64,000 nucleotides of DNA from Blastococcus litoris (GCF_003075095.1 NZ_QCZF01000012.1:1-64000), one strand, 5' to 3'. Positions 39,432 through 48,990 are shown, numbered from the stretch's first letter. The notes: generated by a model not told the origin, from the sequence alone. Program-made: numbers and translations.

Positions 39432-40391
39432 GTGAGTTCTCCCGCGGAGCAGCCCGCAGGCCGCGAGCCGTGGTGGAACCGGCTCTACGCGTGGTTCGAG
39501 GACCGCATCGCCGCCCTGCGCCGGCGCTACCGCTGGTTCGACCACCTGGCGCGCGCGGGCGGCCGCTACCAGCGGGTCCAGGGCGACCTCATGGCGGCCG
39601 GCGTCACCTACTTCGTGTTCCTCGGCCTCTTCCCGGTCCTGCTGCTCGTCGCGTCCGTCATCGGGCTGGTGCTGTCGGGCAACGAACTGCTGCAGTCCGA
39701 GCTCTTCGCCGCCATCGAGGACGCCTTCCCCGGTGCGGTCGGCCGGGAGCTGGTCCGCCAGCTGCAGAGCGCCATCTCCGGCGCCGGCGTGCTCGGGCTG
39801 ATCGGCCTGGTCGGCTCGCTCTACGCCGGGCTGCGCGCGATGGACAAGCTCCGGGTCGGCATGGAGCGCATCTGGAAGGGGCACGTCGACGAGCCGGAGT
39901 TCCTCCGCGACAACGTCCAGGACCTGCTCGCGCTCGTCGCCCTCGGCGCGGTCGGCCTGGCCAGCCTCGGGCTGACCGGCGGCGTCACCCAGGCCACCTC
40001 CTGGGTGCTCGACCTGCTCGGGCTCGCCGACGAGCCGGGCTACGGCGTCCTCACCTGGGTCCTCGGCATCGCGTTGGCCGTGGCCGCCGACGTCGTCGTC
40101 TTCCTGTGGCTGCTGCGGGTGGTGCCATCGGTCAACCACCCGCTGCGGCTGCTGCTGCCCGGGGCGCTGTTCGGCGCCGCCGGCGTCGAGGCGCTGAAGC
40201 TGATCGGCGGCTACTACCTGTCGCTGATCTCCGACAGCCTGACCGCGTCGGCGTTCGGCGGTGCGGTGGGTCTGCTGGTCTGGATCAACCTGGTGGCCCG
40301 CTTCGCGTTCTTCACGGCCGCGTGGACGTCGACCCTCCGTCGGATCGAGGCGCGCGACCCCCGCCGGGAGGAGTCCCCGGTCCTCGCCTGA
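39432..40391 (+). CDS. YihY/virulence factor BrkB family membrane protein
   Basis: A 319-residue inner-membrane protein of the YihY/BrkB family with six helices. A cytoplasmic N-terminus (VSSPAEQPAGREPWWNRLYA) leads to a conserved first-helix region AGVTYFVFLGLFPVLLLVA. A middle re-entrant region GLIGLVGSLYAGLRAMDKL and the C-terminal helix end GLLVWINLVARFAFFTAAWT complete it. The old RNase BN label for this family is not accepted; function is open. The last 80 bases overlap, on the other strand, the end of the carboxypeptidase gene. Confidence 0.9.
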   Translation: MSSPAEQPAGREPWWNRLYAWFEDRIAALRRRYRWFDHLARAGGRYQRVQGDLMAAGVTYFVFLGLFPVLLLVASVIGLVLSGNELLQSELFAAIEDAFPGAVGRELVRQLQSAISGAGVLGLIGLVGSLYAGLRAMDKLRVGMERIWKGHVDEPEFLRDNVQDLLALVALGAVGLASLGLTGGVTQATSWVLDLLGLADEPGYGVLTWVLGIALAVAADVVVFLWLLRVVPSVNHPLRLLLPGALFGAAGVEALKLIGGYYLSLISDSLTASAFGGAVGLLVWINLVARFAFFTAAWTSTLRRIEARDPRREESPVLA

Positions 40392-41607
40392 GGACCGGCA
40401 CGACCCGCACGGCCCGCCGCCGTCCCACGAGCGTCGCCGTCACGATCGCCAGCGCGCCGGCGCCCAGGGCCAGCGGCACCCACGGCGCGGTACTCGCCGG
40501 GCTGGGAACGGGGTCGGCCTGCAGGACCGTTGCCGGGCGGGGTGTCCGCCGCGCGGCGGTCGTCGGCGCCGGGAGCGGGGGGAGCCGGCCGGAGTCGACC
40601 AGGGTGCCGACGGCGTCGGCGTCCCCGGGGACGGCGAAGCCCCAGTCGAGCAGCAGCGCCGCCTGGTCGGCCGCGCGCAGCGGCACGTTCTCGGTGTCCA
40701 TGACGCTGACCACGAGACGGCGCCCGTTGCGCTCCGCGGCGGTGACGAAGGTGTGCCGTGCGGCGTCGGTGAAGCCGGTCTTCCCGCCGAGGTTGCCCGG
40801 GGTGCCGGCCAGCGGGTTCTGGTTCTGGATCTGGTAGCCCGGCGACCGGCCTTCCACGGGCGGGATGTCGGCGGTCGGGGTGGTGAGGATCGCCGCCGTG
40901 CGGGGGTCGGCGATGAGCCTCCGGAAGATGAGCGCGAGGTCGTAGGGGGACGACGACTGCCCGGCGACGTCGAGCCCGGACGGCGTCCCGGCGACCGTGT
41001 CGTACGCGCCGATGTCCTCGGCCGTCTCGTTCATGGCCGCGACGGTCACGTCGACCCCGCCGGCCGCGCGGGCCAGCGCGTTGGCCGCGTCGTTGCCCGA
41101 CTGCAGGATCAGGCCCTGGAGCAGCAGGGAGACCGGGTAGCGCCCGCCCTGCACGAGGCCGACCCGGCTGCCTTCGATGTTCTCGTCCTCGACGGTGCCC
41201 TCGACGACCGCGGCCGGGTCCAGGAGCGGGGCCAGGGTCAGCAGCGTCAGCGTCTTGAGCGTGCTCGCCGGGTAGTAGCGGCCGTGCGGGTCCCGGGCGG
41301 CCAGGACCTCGCCCGTGCCCGCGTCGGCCACCAGCCAGCCGCCGGCCGCCAGGCCGTCGGGGAGCGGCGGTGCCCCCTCGGCGACCACCAGACCCCGCGT
41401 GTCGAGGTCCTCGCCGCCCACGGTGCGGCCGTCGGGAGCCGACCCCTGGGGTGGCCCGCCGACGTACGGCGCGGTGGGTGTCGGGGCGCCGGGATCGACG
41501 GTCGGCCGCGCGTCGTCGGCCGCCGCGGGGCCCGCCCCCGGCAGGGCGACCACAGCCGCGACCAGCGCGGCGACCGGCCACCGCGCCCCCCGTGGGCGTC
41601 GCTCCAT
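40312..41607 (-). CDS. D-alanyl-D-alanine carboxypeptidase (low-molecular-weight PBP)
   Basis: A 431-residue penicillin-binding protein of the PBP5/DacC type that trims peptidoglycan pentapeptides. After a signal peptide (ARWPVAALVAAVVALPGAG) and a Pro-rich linker, the catalytic motifs are SxxK in YYPASTLKTL, SGN in LQSGNDAANA and KTG in GGKTGFTDA. A C-terminal helix (PWVPLALGAGALAIVTATLV) and basic tail anchor it in the membrane. ATG at 41607 follows TACCGT by 7 nt. The 3' end overlaps the YihY gene antisense for 80 nt. Confidence 0.93.
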   Translation of the reverse strand: MERRPRGARWPVAALVAAVVALPGAGPAAADDARPTVDPGAPTPTAPYVGGPPQGSAPDGRTVGGEDLDTRGLVVAEGAPPLPDGLAAGGWLVADAGTGEVLAARDPHGRYYPASTLKTLTLLTLAPLLDPAAVVEGTVEDENIEGSRVGLVQGGRYPVSLLLQGLILQSGNDAANALARAAGGVDVTVAAMNETAEDIGAYDTVAGTPSGLDVAGQSSSPYDLALIFRRLIADPRTAAILTTPTADIPPVEGRSPGYQIQNQNPLAGTPGNLGGKTGFTDAARHTFVTAAERNGRRLVVSVMDTENVPLRAADQAALLLDWGFAVPGDADAVGTLVDSGRLPPLPAPTTAARRTPRPATVLQADPVPSPASTAPWVPLALGAGALAIVTATLVGRRRAVRVVPVLRRGPGTPPGGGRAPRSDGGSTSTRP

Positions 41608-41614
41608 GGACGGC

Positions 41615-41620
41615 ACGGTA
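41615..41620 (-). promoter_or_regulatory. -10 element of the carboxypeptidase gene (leaderless start)
   Basis: TACCGT on the minus strand ends 7 nt before the ATG at 41607 with no ribosome binding site between. Confidence 0.5.
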
Positions 41621-41840
41621 GGCGCTCGTGCCCCTCGAGGTGACCCCGCCCACCCCTGTCCGGCGGTTCGCAACGATCGCATCTCAGTCCTGGGCGGGGT
41701 GGTGGTGTCCGTGCCCGGCGCAGTTAGCGTTCCTCAGTCCTAAGCGATCGAGTCCGGCCTGCGGGCCGGGGCCGATGGATCCTGACCCCACCGGGACGCG
41801 CACCGACGAACACGCGCGTCCCTCCAGAGAGGAGATCGTC

Positions 41841-42905
41841 TTGCGCCGAGCGCGGATGACGAAGGCCGCAGCGCTGCTGCTGGCCGGCGGCCTGGCCCTG
41901 TCGGCCTGTGCCAGCGACGAGGACGGCGGCGACGCCGCCGGCGGCAGCAGCAGCGGCGGCGGCGGCAGCGAGGACCTCAAGATCGGCGTCGCGTACGACA
42001 CCGGTGGCCGTGGCGACCGCTCGTTCAACGACTCGGCCATCGCCGGCGTCGAGGCCGCGATCGAGGAGCACGGTGGCGAGGTCCGCGACCTGTCCCCGAA
42101 CTCCGACGCCTCGAACCGCGTGGAGCTGCTCACCCAGCTCGCCGACGAGGGTTACAACCCGGTCATCGCCGTCGGCTTCGCCTACGGCGACGTGATCGGC
42201 GACGTGGTGGAGCAGTACCCGGACACCACCTTCGCGATCATCGACTCCTCGGTCGAGGAGATCGGCGCCGACAACCTCACCGGCCTGCTGTTCGCCGAGG
42301 AGCAGGGCTCGTTCCTCGCCGGCGTCGCCGCCGCCCTGAAGACCGAGACCGACCACATCGGTTTCGTCGGTGGTGTCGAGACGCCGCTGATCGAGAAGTT
42401 CGAGGCGGGCTACGTCGCCGGCGCCAAGGCCGTCAACGACGCGATCACGGTCGACGTCTCCTACATCTCGCCGGCCGGTGACTTCTCCGGCTTCAACGAC
42501 CCGGCGAAGGGCCAGATCGTGGCGCAGGGCATGTTCGACGGCGGGGCGGACATCGTCTACCACGCAGCCGGTGGCTCGGGTCTGGGTGTCTTCCAGGCCG
42601 CCGCCGCCTCGAACGGCCGCGCGATCGGCGTCGACTCCGACCAGTACCAGACCGTCGACGACCCGGCCCTCCAGGCCGTGATCATGACCTCGATGCTCAA
42701 GCGTGTCGACAACGCCGTCCAGGCGTTCATCGACAGCTTCGTCGAGGGCAACGTCGAGGGCGGCACGGACGTCGTCAACGACCTCGAGTCCGAGGGCGTC
42801 GGCCTGGCCACCACCGGTGGGTTCATCGACGACATCCAGGGTGACATCGACGAGTACCGCCAGCAGATCATCGACGGTGAGATCGAGGTCCCCACGACCC
42901 CGTGA
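41841..42905 (+). CDS. BMP family lipoprotein, nucleoside ABC transporter substrate-binding protein
   Basis: A 354-residue lipoprotein of the BMP/PnrA family that binds nucleosides outside the membrane. The lipobox is GLALSAC with the lipidated cysteine near residue 23, then an acidic Gly/Ser linker and the two-lobed domain (IGVAYDTGGRGDRSFNDSA, GVDSDQYQTVDDP). Start TTG at 41841 fits GAGAGGAG 6 nt upstream; ATG at 41856 would leave the n-region too short. TAGCGT at 41725-41730 is a possible promoter. The ATPase, two permeases, cdd and deoA follow, which supports nucleoside rather than other substrates. Confidence 0.93.
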   Translation: MRRARMTKAAALLLAGGLALSACASDEDGGDAAGGSSSGGGGSEDLKIGVAYDTGGRGDRSFNDSAIAGVEAAIEEHGGEVRDLSPNSDASNRVELLTQLADEGYNPVIAVGFAYGDVIGDVVEQYPDTTFAIIDSSVEEIGADNLTGLLFAEEQGSFLAGVAAALKTETDHIGFVGGVETPLIEKFEAGYVAGAKAVNDAITVDVSYISPAGDFSGFNDPAKGQIVAQGMFDGGADIVYHAAGGSGLGVFQAAAASNGRAIGVDSDQYQTVDDPALQAVIMTSMLKRVDNAVQAFIDSFVEGNVEGGTDVVNDLESEGVGLATTGGFIDDIQGDIDEYRQQIIDGEIEVPTTP

Positions 42906-42910
42906 CACCG

Positions 42911-43007
42911 GGCGCGGGCCCGTTCCGGCGGGCCCGCGCCGCTGATCCACCCCCGACGGCGGGTCCGGGCGCACCGCACCTCCGGTGCGCAGCCCGGGCC
43001 CGCCGTC
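42911..43007 (+). terminator. Two strong hairpins between the BMP gene and its ABC ATPase gene
   Basis: An 11-bp perfect stem (42911-42921 with 42930-42940) starts 6 nt after the BMP stop. A second long structure has outer arms 42955-42963 and 42999-43007 and an inner 8-bp stem (42969-42976 with 42983-42990). In solute-binding-protein operons such hairpins often act as partial terminators or RNA stabilisers that raise the binding protein above the membrane parts. Confidence 0.6.
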
Positions 43008-43183
43008 GCGGTCGGGGCGCACCGCACGCCCCGCACCGCCCCCGGTCTCCCGCCGGTACGGCGAGGTGCGACATCATGCGGCGAGCCCGAACCGCAGCGC
43101 CGCGGGCGGACGACCCCGTCGCCGGCGCAGACGAGCACACCTGCGCCGCCCACCGGCGGCCGCACCCGAGGGAGAGGCCCACC

Positions 43184-44806
43184 ATGGCCGCAACAGGAGG
43201 AACCGGCGACAGCGCCCCGGCGCCGGCGGCCGGTGAGGCCCCGTACGCCGTCGAGCTGCGCGGCATCACCAAGCGCTTCCCGGGCGTCGTCGCCAACCGC
43301 GACATCCGGCTGCGGGTCCGCCGCGGCGAGGTGCACGCGATCGTCGGCGAGAACGGCGCCGGGAAGTCGACGCTGATGAAGACCCTGTACGGCGAGCACC
43401 GGCCCGACGAGGGCAAGATCGTCGTCGACGGGCGCGAGGTCTCCTTCCGCAGCCCGGCCGACGCCATCGCTGCCGGCATCGGCATGGTCCACCAGCACTT
43501 CATGCTGGCCGACAACTTCACCGTCCTCGAGAACGTCGTCCTCGGCAGCGAGCCGACCAAGGGCGTGCGCCTCGACCGTACGGAGGCCCGCCGGCGCATC
43601 CTCGAGATCTCCGACCGGTACGCCCTCGGCCTCGACCCCGACGAGCTGGTCGAGAACCTCGGCGTGGGCGCGCGGCAGCGGGTCGAGATCGCCAAGGTGC
43701 TCTACCGCGACGCCCGCATCCTGATCCTGGACGAGCCGACCGCCGTCCTGGTGCCCCACGAGGTCGACGAGCTGTTCGGCAACCTCAAGCAGCTCACCCG
43801 CGAGGGCCTCACCGTCATCTTCATCTCGCACAAGCTCGACGAGGTCCGCCGGGTGTGCGACGCGATCACCGTCATCCGCCGCGGCACGACGGTCGGGGAC
43901 GCCGACCCGCGGACGACGACGGTCAAGCAGCTCGCCGAGATGATGGTCGGCTCCGAGCTGCCCTCCCCGGAGACGCGGACGTCGACCGTCCGCGACGAGC
44001 CGGTCCTGGTGCTCGAGCACCTCACGGTGCGCACCCCCGAGGGCCGCGCGCTCATCGACGACGTGAGCCTGACCGTGCGGGCGGGCGAGGTCGTGGGGCT
44101 GGCCGGGGTCGAGGGCAACGGCCAGGCCGAGCTCGTGGACGCGATCATGGGCCTGCGCCCCCTGGCGACGGGCACCGTGCGGCTCGACGGGGGGACGAAG
44201 GGCGACGGCGGGGCGGACAGGGGCGGAGCCGCTCTGGAGGACATCACCGCCTGGAGCACGCGCGCCCGCCGCGAGGCCGGGCTCGGCTTCATCCCCGAGG
44301 ACCGGCACCGGCAGGGCATCCTCCTCGACGCGCCGCTCTGGGAGAACCGGATCCTCGGCCACCAGACGCTGCCGCCCGCCGCGAAGGGCCTCTTCATCGA
44401 CAAGAAGGCCGCCCGGACCGACACCGAGCGGATCATGAAGGACTACGACGTCCGCGCCCCGGGGCCGGACACCCTCGCCGTCGCGCTGTCGGGCGGCAAC
44501 CAGCAGAAGCTCATCGTCGGCCGCGAGATGAGCTCGAACCCGCGTCTGCTCATCGCCGCGCACCCGACCCGCGGCGTCGACATCGGGGCCCAGGCGGCGA
44601 TCTGGGAGCTGCTCAAGGACGCCCGAGCCGAAGGGATGGGGATCCTGCTGATCTCCGCCGACCTCGACGAGCTGATCGGCCTGTCGGACACGCTGCAGGT
44701 GATGCTGCGCGGCCGGCTGGTCGCCACCGTGGACCCCGCTCACGTCACGCCCGAGGAACTCGGCGGCTACATGACGGGCGCGCGCACCTCGGCGGGTGCG
44801 GCATGA
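43184..44806 (+). CDS. Nucleoside ABC transporter ATP-binding protein
   Basis: A 540-residue double ABC ATPase of the NupO/YufO type. The first domain has Walker A GENGAGKST near 57-65, Walker B ILILDEPTAV and signature NLGVGARQRVE. The second has the degenerate Walker A GVEGNGQAE and signature LSGGNQQKLIVGR, with a His in place of the Walker B glutamate region (LLIAAHPTRG), usual for this group. A short Gly/Asp-rich insert lies near residue 345. ATG at 43184 follows GGGAGAGG. It overlaps the first permease by 4 nt. Confidence 0.95.
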   Translation: MAATGGTGDSAPAPAAGEAPYAVELRGITKRFPGVVANRDIRLRVRRGEVHAIVGENGAGKSTLMKTLYGEHRPDEGKIVVDGREVSFRSPADAIAAGIGMVHQHFMLADNFTVLENVVLGSEPTKGVRLDRTEARRRILEISDRYALGLDPDELVENLGVGARQRVEIAKVLYRDARILILDEPTAVLVPHEVDELFGNLKQLTREGLTVIFISHKLDEVRRVCDAITVIRRGTTVGDADPRTTTVKQLAEMMVGSELPSPETRTSTVRDEPVLVLEHLTVRTPEGRALIDDVSLTVRAGEVVGLAGVEGNGQAELVDAIMGLRPLATGTVRLDGGTKGDGGADRGGAALEDITAWSTRARREAGLGFIPEDRHRQGILLDAPLWENRILGHQTLPPAAKGLFIDKKAARTDTERIMKDYDVRAPGPDTLAVALSGGNQQKLIVGREMSSNPRLLIAAHPTRGVDIGAQAAIWELLKDARAEGMGILLISADLDELIGLSDTLQVMLRGRLVATVDPAHVTPEELGGYMTGARTSAGAA

Positions 44807-46002
44807 GCGTGCTCCGCCGCATCGGGATGGCGCTGTTCGCGCCGGTCCTGGCCGTCGTCGTCGCCCTGGTCATCTCGTCGCTGGTCATGGCCGCGCTGCA
44901 GGTGAACCCCCTGCAGGTGTTCGAGGTGATGCTCGACTTCGGCGAGACGCCGGCCCAGCAGGTCACCGCGATCGTGGTGATCGTCAACCGGGCGATCCCG
45001 CTGTTCCTCGCCGGCCTGGCGGTCGCCGTCGCCTTCCGCATGGGCCTGTTCAACATCGGCGTCGAGGGCCAGTACCGGCTCGCGACCATCGTGGCCGCCG
45101 CCGTCGGGGCCGCCGTCGCGCTGCCCGGGCCGCTGCACGTCCTGCTGATCGTGGTGGTGGCCGTGGTCGTCGCGGCGTTCTGGGCGGGCATCGTCGCCGT
45201 CCTCAAGGTGACCCGCGGCGTCAGCGAGGTCATCAGCTCGATCATGCTGAACTTCATCGCGCTGGGGCTGGCGTCCTACCTGCTCACCGGACCGTTCCGG
45301 GGGAGCGAGGAGGGCGCCTCGATCATCAGCACCGCCGAGATCCCCGAGTCGGGTCAGCTCGGCGGCATCAACGCGATCTTCGGCGCGATCGGGCTGGCCA
45401 ACCCGCCGCGGCAGCTCTACGGCTTCCTGCCGATCGCGATCGTCGTCGGCGTCGTCATCGCGATCCTGCTCAACCGCACGCGGTTCGGCTACGACCTCAA
45501 GATCAGCGGCCTGTCGCCCTCGGCGGCGAGCGCGAGCGGGGTCGACGCCCGCGGCATGGTCATCAAGACGATGCTGCTGTCCGGCGCGGTCGCGGGCCTG
45601 ATCGGCCTGCCCGACCTGCTCGGGACGACGCACTCCTACACGACCGACTTCACCGCCGGCCTGGGCTTCCTCGGCATCGCGGTGGCGCTGCTGGGCCGCA
45701 ACCGGCCGCTCGGCATCGCGTTCGCGGCCCTGCTCTTCGGGTTCCTCGACCGGTCGCTGGTGCCCCTGCAGATCGCGGACTTCCCCGCATCGGTCGTCAC
45801 GATCATCCAGGGCACGATCGTGCTGGCGGTCGTCGTCGCGAACGAGATCGCCCGCCGCGTGGCCCGCCGGTCGGCCGAGCGGGGCAGCGGCCAGGCGCCC
45901 GCCCCGGTGGCCGGTGACGGCGGCACCGGACCCGACCAGACCCCGGGCGGCCCAGCCGGGCCCGCCGGGGATCTCGACCAGCGGCAGGGGGCCCGGGCAT
46001 GA
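44803..46002 (+). CDS. Nucleoside ABC transporter permease 1
   Basis: A 399-residue permease of the BPD_transp_2 (branched-chain/ribose/nucleoside) type, NupP-like, with about nine helices. Characteristic segments are RMGLFNIGVEGQYRLATI in the coupling region and GLGFLGIAVALLGRNRPLG near the C-terminus. A hydrophilic Gly/Pro-rich tail of about 45 residues ends the protein. ATGA overlaps join it to the ATPase before and to the second permease after. Confidence 0.94.
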   Translation: MSVLRRIGMALFAPVLAVVVALVISSLVMAALQVNPLQVFEVMLDFGETPAQQVTAIVVIVNRAIPLFLAGLAVAVAFRMGLFNIGVEGQYRLATIVAAAVGAAVALPGPLHVLLIVVVAVVVAAFWAGIVAVLKVTRGVSEVISSIMLNFIALGLASYLLTGPFRGSEEGASIISTAEIPESGQLGGINAIFGAIGLANPPRQLYGFLPIAIVVGVVIAILLNRTRFGYDLKISGLSPSAASASGVDARGMVIKTMLLSGAVAGLIGLPDLLGTTHSYTTDFTAGLGFLGIAVALLGRNRPLGIAFAALLFGFLDRSLVPLQIADFPASVVTIIQGTIVLAVVVANEIARRVARRSAERGSGQAPAPVAGDGGTGPDQTPGGPAGPAGDLDQRQGARA

Positions 46003-47279
46003 GCACCGTGGTGACGTCACCCGGGACCCGGCCCAGCCGCGGTCCGATCACCGACCTCCTGACCGGCGGTGGGCCGGTCCGCCGGGCGCTGTGGCTGGCC
46101 ATGGCCGCCCTGGTCCTGTTCTCCGTCGTCCGCGCGATCAGCGGCGAGGAGGCGCTGACGTCGTCCTCGACGATGTCGGCCGCCCTGCTGCTGGCGGTGC
46201 CGATCGGTCTGGCCGCGCTGGGCGGGCTCTTCTCCGAGCGCGCGGGCGTGGTGAACATCGGCCTCGAGGGCATGATGATCCTCGGCACCTGGGGCGCGGG
46301 CTACGCCGGCTACCAGTGGGGCTGGGCGGCCGCGCTGATCGGCGGCGTCCTGTTCGGCGCCCTCGGCGGCCTCCTGCACGCGGTCGCGACAGTGACCTTC
46401 GGCGTCGACCACGTGGTGTCCGGTGTGGCCATCAACATCCTGGCCGCCGGCGTCGCCCGCTTCCTCTCCGAGCTGCTCTACACCGACAACCCGGCCGGCG
46501 GCGGCGTGACCCAGTCCCCGGCGCTGTCGAGCGACCCGCCGCGGCTGTCGCTGCCGGTGCTCTCGTCGGGCCCGGACCTGCTCGGCGACCTCGAGAACCA
46601 GCACTGGTTCCTGGTCAGCGACCTGGCCGGCGTCCTGCGCGGGTTCACCAGCGGCGTCGGCGTCCTGACGATCCTCGCCGTCCTGCTGGTGCCGGCGTCC
46701 TACCTGCTGCTCTGGCGGACGGCGTTCGGGCTGCGGCTGCGCTCGTGCGGTGAGAACCCGGCGGCCGCCGACTCCCTCGGCGTCGCGGTCTACCGGATGA
46801 AGTACATCGCCGTGATCATCTCCGGCGCGCTGGCCGGCATGGGCGGTGTCTTCCTGGTCTTCATCGCCGGCATCTACCGGGAGAACCAGACCAACGGCCG
46901 TGGCTTCATCGGTCTGGCCGCGCTGATCTTCGGCAACTGGCGGCCGGGCGGCCTGGCCGCGGGCGCCGGCCTCTTCGGGTTCGCCGACGCGCTCCAGCTG
47001 CGCAGCCGCACCGCGGTCGTGGCCCTCCTGCTGCTGGTGGCGGTCCTGCTCGCCGGCGTGGCGATCTGGCAGGCGACGCGACGCAAGCTGGTGCAGGCGA
47101 TCCTGGCCGGCGCGTTCGCGGTCGCGTCGCTGACCGGCTTCCTGCTGATCGACGAGCTGCCCCCGGGCATCGTCTCCTTCACGCCGCACCTGACGACGCT
47201 GCTCGTCCTCTCGCTGGCCTCCCAGCGATTGCGCATGCCCCAGGCCGACGGCCTGGTCTACCGACGAGGAGAGCATTGA
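45999..47279 (+). CDS. Nucleoside ABC transporter permease 2
   Basis: A 426-residue second permease, NupQ-like, forming the channel with permease 1. Visible family segments are SERAGVVNIGLEGMMILGTW and a coupling-type loop RSCGENPAAADSLGVAV, with GRGFIGLAALIFGNWRPGG later. About ten helices. The C-terminal region carries two extra helices and a short tail. It overlaps permease 1 by 4 nt and the cytidine deaminase start by 1 nt. Confidence 0.94.
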   Translation: MSTVVTSPGTRPSRGPITDLLTGGGPVRRALWLAMAALVLFSVVRAISGEEALTSSSTMSAALLLAVPIGLAALGGLFSERAGVVNIGLEGMMILGTWGAGYAGYQWGWAAALIGGVLFGALGGLLHAVATVTFGVDHVVSGVAINILAAGVARFLSELLYTDNPAGGGVTQSPALSSDPPRLSLPVLSSGPDLLGDLENQHWFLVSDLAGVLRGFTSGVGVLTILAVLLVPASYLLLWRTAFGLRLRSCGENPAAADSLGVAVYRMKYIAVIISGALAGMGGVFLVFIAGIYRENQTNGRGFIGLAALIFGNWRPGGLAAGAGLFGFADALQLRSRTAVVALLLLVAVLLAGVAIWQATRRKLVQAILAGAFAVASLTGFLLIDELPPGIVSFTPHLTTLLVLSLASQRLRMPQADGLVYRRGEH

Positions 47280-47713
47280 TGGGCGGGCCGGGCCGGAGTG
47301 TCCAGGCGGACTGGGACGCCCTGCGGGCGGCCGCCCGCGAGGCGATGACCCACGCCTACGCGCCGTACTCGAAGTTCCCGGTCGGCGTCGCCGGTCTCGT
47401 GGACGACGGCCGCGTGGTCACCGGGTGCAACGTGGAGAACGCCTCCTACGGGCTGGGCCTGTGCGCCGAGTGCGGGATGGTCAGCGACCTCGCCCGCACC
47501 GGTGGCGGCCGGCTCGTCGCCGTGGCGTGCGTGGGCGGCGACGGGCAGCCGCTGATGCCGTGCGGGCGCTGCCGGCAGCTGCTCTGGGAGCACGGGGGAG
47601 CGGACATGCTCATCGAGACCGTCTCGCTCGGCATCGTGCCCATGCGCGAGGTGCTGCCCGACGCGTTCGGTCCCGAGGACCTGGTCGCCGCGGCGGAGCG
47701 GGGGCAGGGCTGA
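47279..47713 (+). CDS. cdd: Cytidine deaminase
   Basis: A 144-residue zinc enzyme that deaminates cytidine and deoxycytidine to uridine forms. The zinc site is complete: C62-A-E64 in LCAECGMV and the pair C95/C98 in PCGRCRQ. NVENASYG is the nucleoside-binding strand. ATG at 47279 overlaps the permease stop (TGATG), with GAGGAG upstream, and its own stop overlaps the deoA ATG by one base. It acts directly on imported pyrimidine nucleosides. Confidence 0.95.
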   Translation: MGGPGRSVQADWDALRAAAREAMTHAYAPYSKFPVGVAGLVDDGRVVTGCNVENASYGLGLCAECGMVSDLARTGGGRLVAVACVGGDGQPLMPCGRCRQLLWEHGGADMLIETVSLGIVPMREVLPDAFGPEDLVAAAERGQG

Positions 47714-48984
47714 TGGACGCGATCGACGTCCTCCGCACCAAGCGGGACGGCGGGCAGCTGACCCCGGAGCAGATCCGCTGGGTCATCGGCGCCTACACCG
47801 ACGGCACCGTGCCCGACGAGCAGATGAGTGCGCTGCTCATGGCGGTGTTCTTCCGCGGGATGTCGCCGGACGAGCTCGCCGTGTGGACCCAGGCGATGAT
47901 CGACTCGGGCGAGCGCAAGGACCTGTCCTCGCTCGGCCGGCCCACCGCCGACAAGCACTCCACCGGCGGCGTGGGCGACAAGATCACGCTGCCCCTGGCG
48001 CCGCTCGTGGCCGCCTGCGGGGTCGCGGTGCCGCAGCTGTCGGGGCGCGGGCTCGGGCACACCGGCGGCACGCTGGACAAGCTCGAGGCCATCCCGGGCT
48101 GGCGCGCCGACGTGCACGAGGAGGCCTACCTGGCGCAGCTGCGCGAGGTCGGCGCGGTGATCTGCGCGGCCGGCAACGACCTGGCGCCGGCCGACAAGAA
48201 GCTCTACGCGCTGCGCGACGTGACCGGCACGGTGGAGTCGATCCCGCTGATCGCCAGCTCGATCATGAGCAAGAAGATCGCCGAGGGCGCCGACGCGCTG
48301 GTGCTGGACGTGAAGACCGGCTCGGGTGCGTTCATGAAGGACCCGGAGCTCTCCCGCGAGCTGGCCCGCACGATGGTCGGCCTCGGCGAGGCGGCCGGCG
48401 TGAAGACGGTCGCGCTCGTCACCGCGATGGACCGCCCGCTCGGCCGCGCGGCGGGCAACGCCGTCGAGGTCGCGGAGTCGGTCGAGGTGCTCGCCGGCGG
48501 CGGGCCGGCCGACGTCGTCGAGCTGACCCTCGCGCTGGCCCGGGAGATGCTCGCCGGTGCGGGGCGGGCCGACGTCGACCCGGCCGACGCGCTGGCCGAC
48601 GGCCGGGCCATGGACGTGTGGCGGCGGATGATCGCCGCCCAGGGCGGTGACCCGGACGCCGCGCTGCCGACGCCGGCCGAGACGCACGTCGTCACGGCAC
48701 CGGCGACCGGCACCCTGACCCGCCTGGACGCGTTCTCCCTCGGTGTCGCCGCCTGGCGGCTCGGTGCCGGGCGGGCGCGCAAGGAGGACCCGGTGTCCGC
48801 CGCGGCGGGCGTCGTCTGGACCGCCCAGGTCGGGGAGCAGGTGACCGCCGGCCAGCCGCTCCTGGAGCTGCAGACCGACGACGCCTCGCGCATCCCGCGG
48901 GCACTGGAGGCGCTCGAGGGCGCCATCGGCGTCGACACCGGCGAGCAGCCGCTGCCGCTGGTCCTGGACCGCATCACCGGGTGA
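47713..48984 (+). CDS. deoA: Thymidine/pyrimidine-nucleoside phosphorylase
   Basis: A 423-residue phosphorylase that splits thymidine (and possibly uridine) to base and (deoxy)ribose-1-phosphate. The signature phosphate and substrate segment DKHSTGGVGDKITLPLAP lies near residues 76-93, with SGRGLGHTGGTLDKLE following. SSIMSKKIAEG and VKTGSGAFMKD are conserved catalytic regions. It ends the transporter operon, before a terminator-like hairpin. The sugar phosphate formed can be used by DeoC, encoded 9 kb downstream. Confidence 0.95.
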   Translation: MDAIDVLRTKRDGGQLTPEQIRWVIGAYTDGTVPDEQMSALLMAVFFRGMSPDELAVWTQAMIDSGERKDLSSLGRPTADKHSTGGVGDKITLPLAPLVAACGVAVPQLSGRGLGHTGGTLDKLEAIPGWRADVHEEAYLAQLREVGAVICAAGNDLAPADKKLYALRDVTGTVESIPLIASSIMSKKIAEGADALVLDVKTGSGAFMKDPELSRELARTMVGLGEAAGVKTVALVTAMDRPLGRAAGNAVEVAESVEVLAGGGPADVVELTLALAREMLAGAGRADVDPADALADGRAMDVWRRMIAAQGGDPDAALPTPAETHVVTAPATGTLTRLDAFSLGVAAWRLGAGRARKEDPVSAAAGVVWTAQVGEQVTAGQPLLELQTDDASRIPRALEALEGAIGVDTGEQPLPLVLDRITG

Positions 48985-48990
48985 TCTGCG

